This document shows, piece by piece, positions 63,813 to 64,000 of a stretch of DNA of 64,000 nt. Position 1 is the stretch's first letter, and every line of letters begins with the position of its first letter. Under the pieces are notes generated by a model. That model ran no database searches and had not been told where the DNA came from. It saw only the letters and a list, made by a program, of their open reading frames with translations. Made by a program: the position numbers and the translations under genes. Origin of the DNA: an uncultured Clostridia bacterium (GTDB taxonomy: Bacteria; Bacillota; Clostridia; UMGS1810); contig CAKSTI010000005.1 in assembly GCA_934500705.1 (NCBI GenBank), positions 62,001 to 126,000 on the forward strand. The letters are read 5' to 3'.

Positions 63813-64000
63813 TCAAACTCTCCTTCTTGCATAAAACAGATAGAATACCGCAAAACCGAGCGCCGCCCCGCCGAGCATTATTGCTATCGCCGCTACCCAC
63901 CTGTTGTCAGTGTGCATTGCATCGTGAGGTTCGGGCGAGACTATGGGCATTACGTCTTCTTCAAAATTTTCTATTATCTTTCCGTCGTCATCCGCAAATT
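63813..64000 (-). CDS. C-terminal end of a membrane-anchored protein (partial)
   Basis: Read from the window edge on the minus strand, 61 residues are visible before TGA at 63815-63813. An acidic stretch (E-N-F-E-E-D-V) and a histidine-rich linker lead to one membrane segment starting W-V-A-A-I-A-I-M-L-G-G-A-A-L and a basic end A-R-R-R-V. This fits a C-terminal membrane anchor with the main domain outside, or a single-pass protein. The N-terminal part lies outside the window, so family and function cannot be told. It is coupled to the Nudix gene. Confidence 0.65.
   Translation of the reverse strand, partial: FADDDGKIIENFEEDVMPIVSPEPHDAMHTDNRWVAAIAIMLGGAALGFAVFYLFYARRRV

Overview
The window looks like a chromosomal stretch of a low-to-moderate-GC Gram-positive anaerobe of the class Clostridia. 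The basis is: many S-layer-homology (SLH) proteins, lipobox-type sugar-binding lipoproteins, YesM/YesN-type two-component pairs, strong AGGAGG-type ribosome sites, and sigma-A promoters with TATAAT boxes. A gut or rumen fibre-degrading lineage is plausible, but that placement is inference. Nearly every gene concerns carbohydrate sensing, import or breakdown; no rRNA, tRNA, CRISPR array, phage or transposase gene was seen.

Region A (1-9445): the 3' part of a galactose/methyl-galactoside ABC operon (mglB partial, mglA, mglC) ending in a small membrane protein with one Listeria-Bacteroides-type repeat. A YesN-like regulator, a YesM-like kinase and an orphan sugar-binding lipoprotein follow, and probably form a three-component sugar sensor. 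An aldo/keto reductase ends the region.

Region B (9446-35241): a probable regulon. Five transcription starts carry the same 19-bp inverted repeat (GGTGGA-N7-TCTRCC) abutting the -35 position, with identical 48-nt geometry through the -10. They drive a GH127-type hydrolase, a GH94-type phosphorylase, a seven-gene operon (sugar-binding lipoprotein, two permeases and four large exported proteins), and two sister secreted proteins. A membrane kinase and a NarL/LuxR-type regulator sit in the middle and are the best candidates to control it.

Region C (35353-40042): three signal-less proteins in one operon: a metallophosphoesterase, a GH106-like glycosidase and a GH43/GH32-like five-bladed-propeller protein.

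Region D (40192-63133): a second YesM/YesN pair on the minus strand, divergent from a second importer operon (binding lipoprotein, LplB-like and YtcP-like permeases). Seven exported proteins follow: three paralogous DUF4832-type putative glycosidases, an SLH anchor protein, a second copy of the ~885-residue SLH-like protein, and two proteins built on a shared N-terminal sandwich domain. A 2.9-kb direct repeat (55600-58503 and 59283-62186, period 3683 bp) has made a hybrid gene here.

Region E (63145-64000): terminator, a 15-bp perfect hairpin, then on the minus strand a Nudix hydrolase (ADP-ribose pyrophosphatase type) just downstream of the end of a membrane-anchored protein.

Overall the window holds two parallel, separately regulated loci. 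Each pairs an ATPase-less ABC importer with its own set of SLH-anchored or carbohydrate-binding surface proteins, a Gram-positive analogue of a polysaccharide utilization locus.
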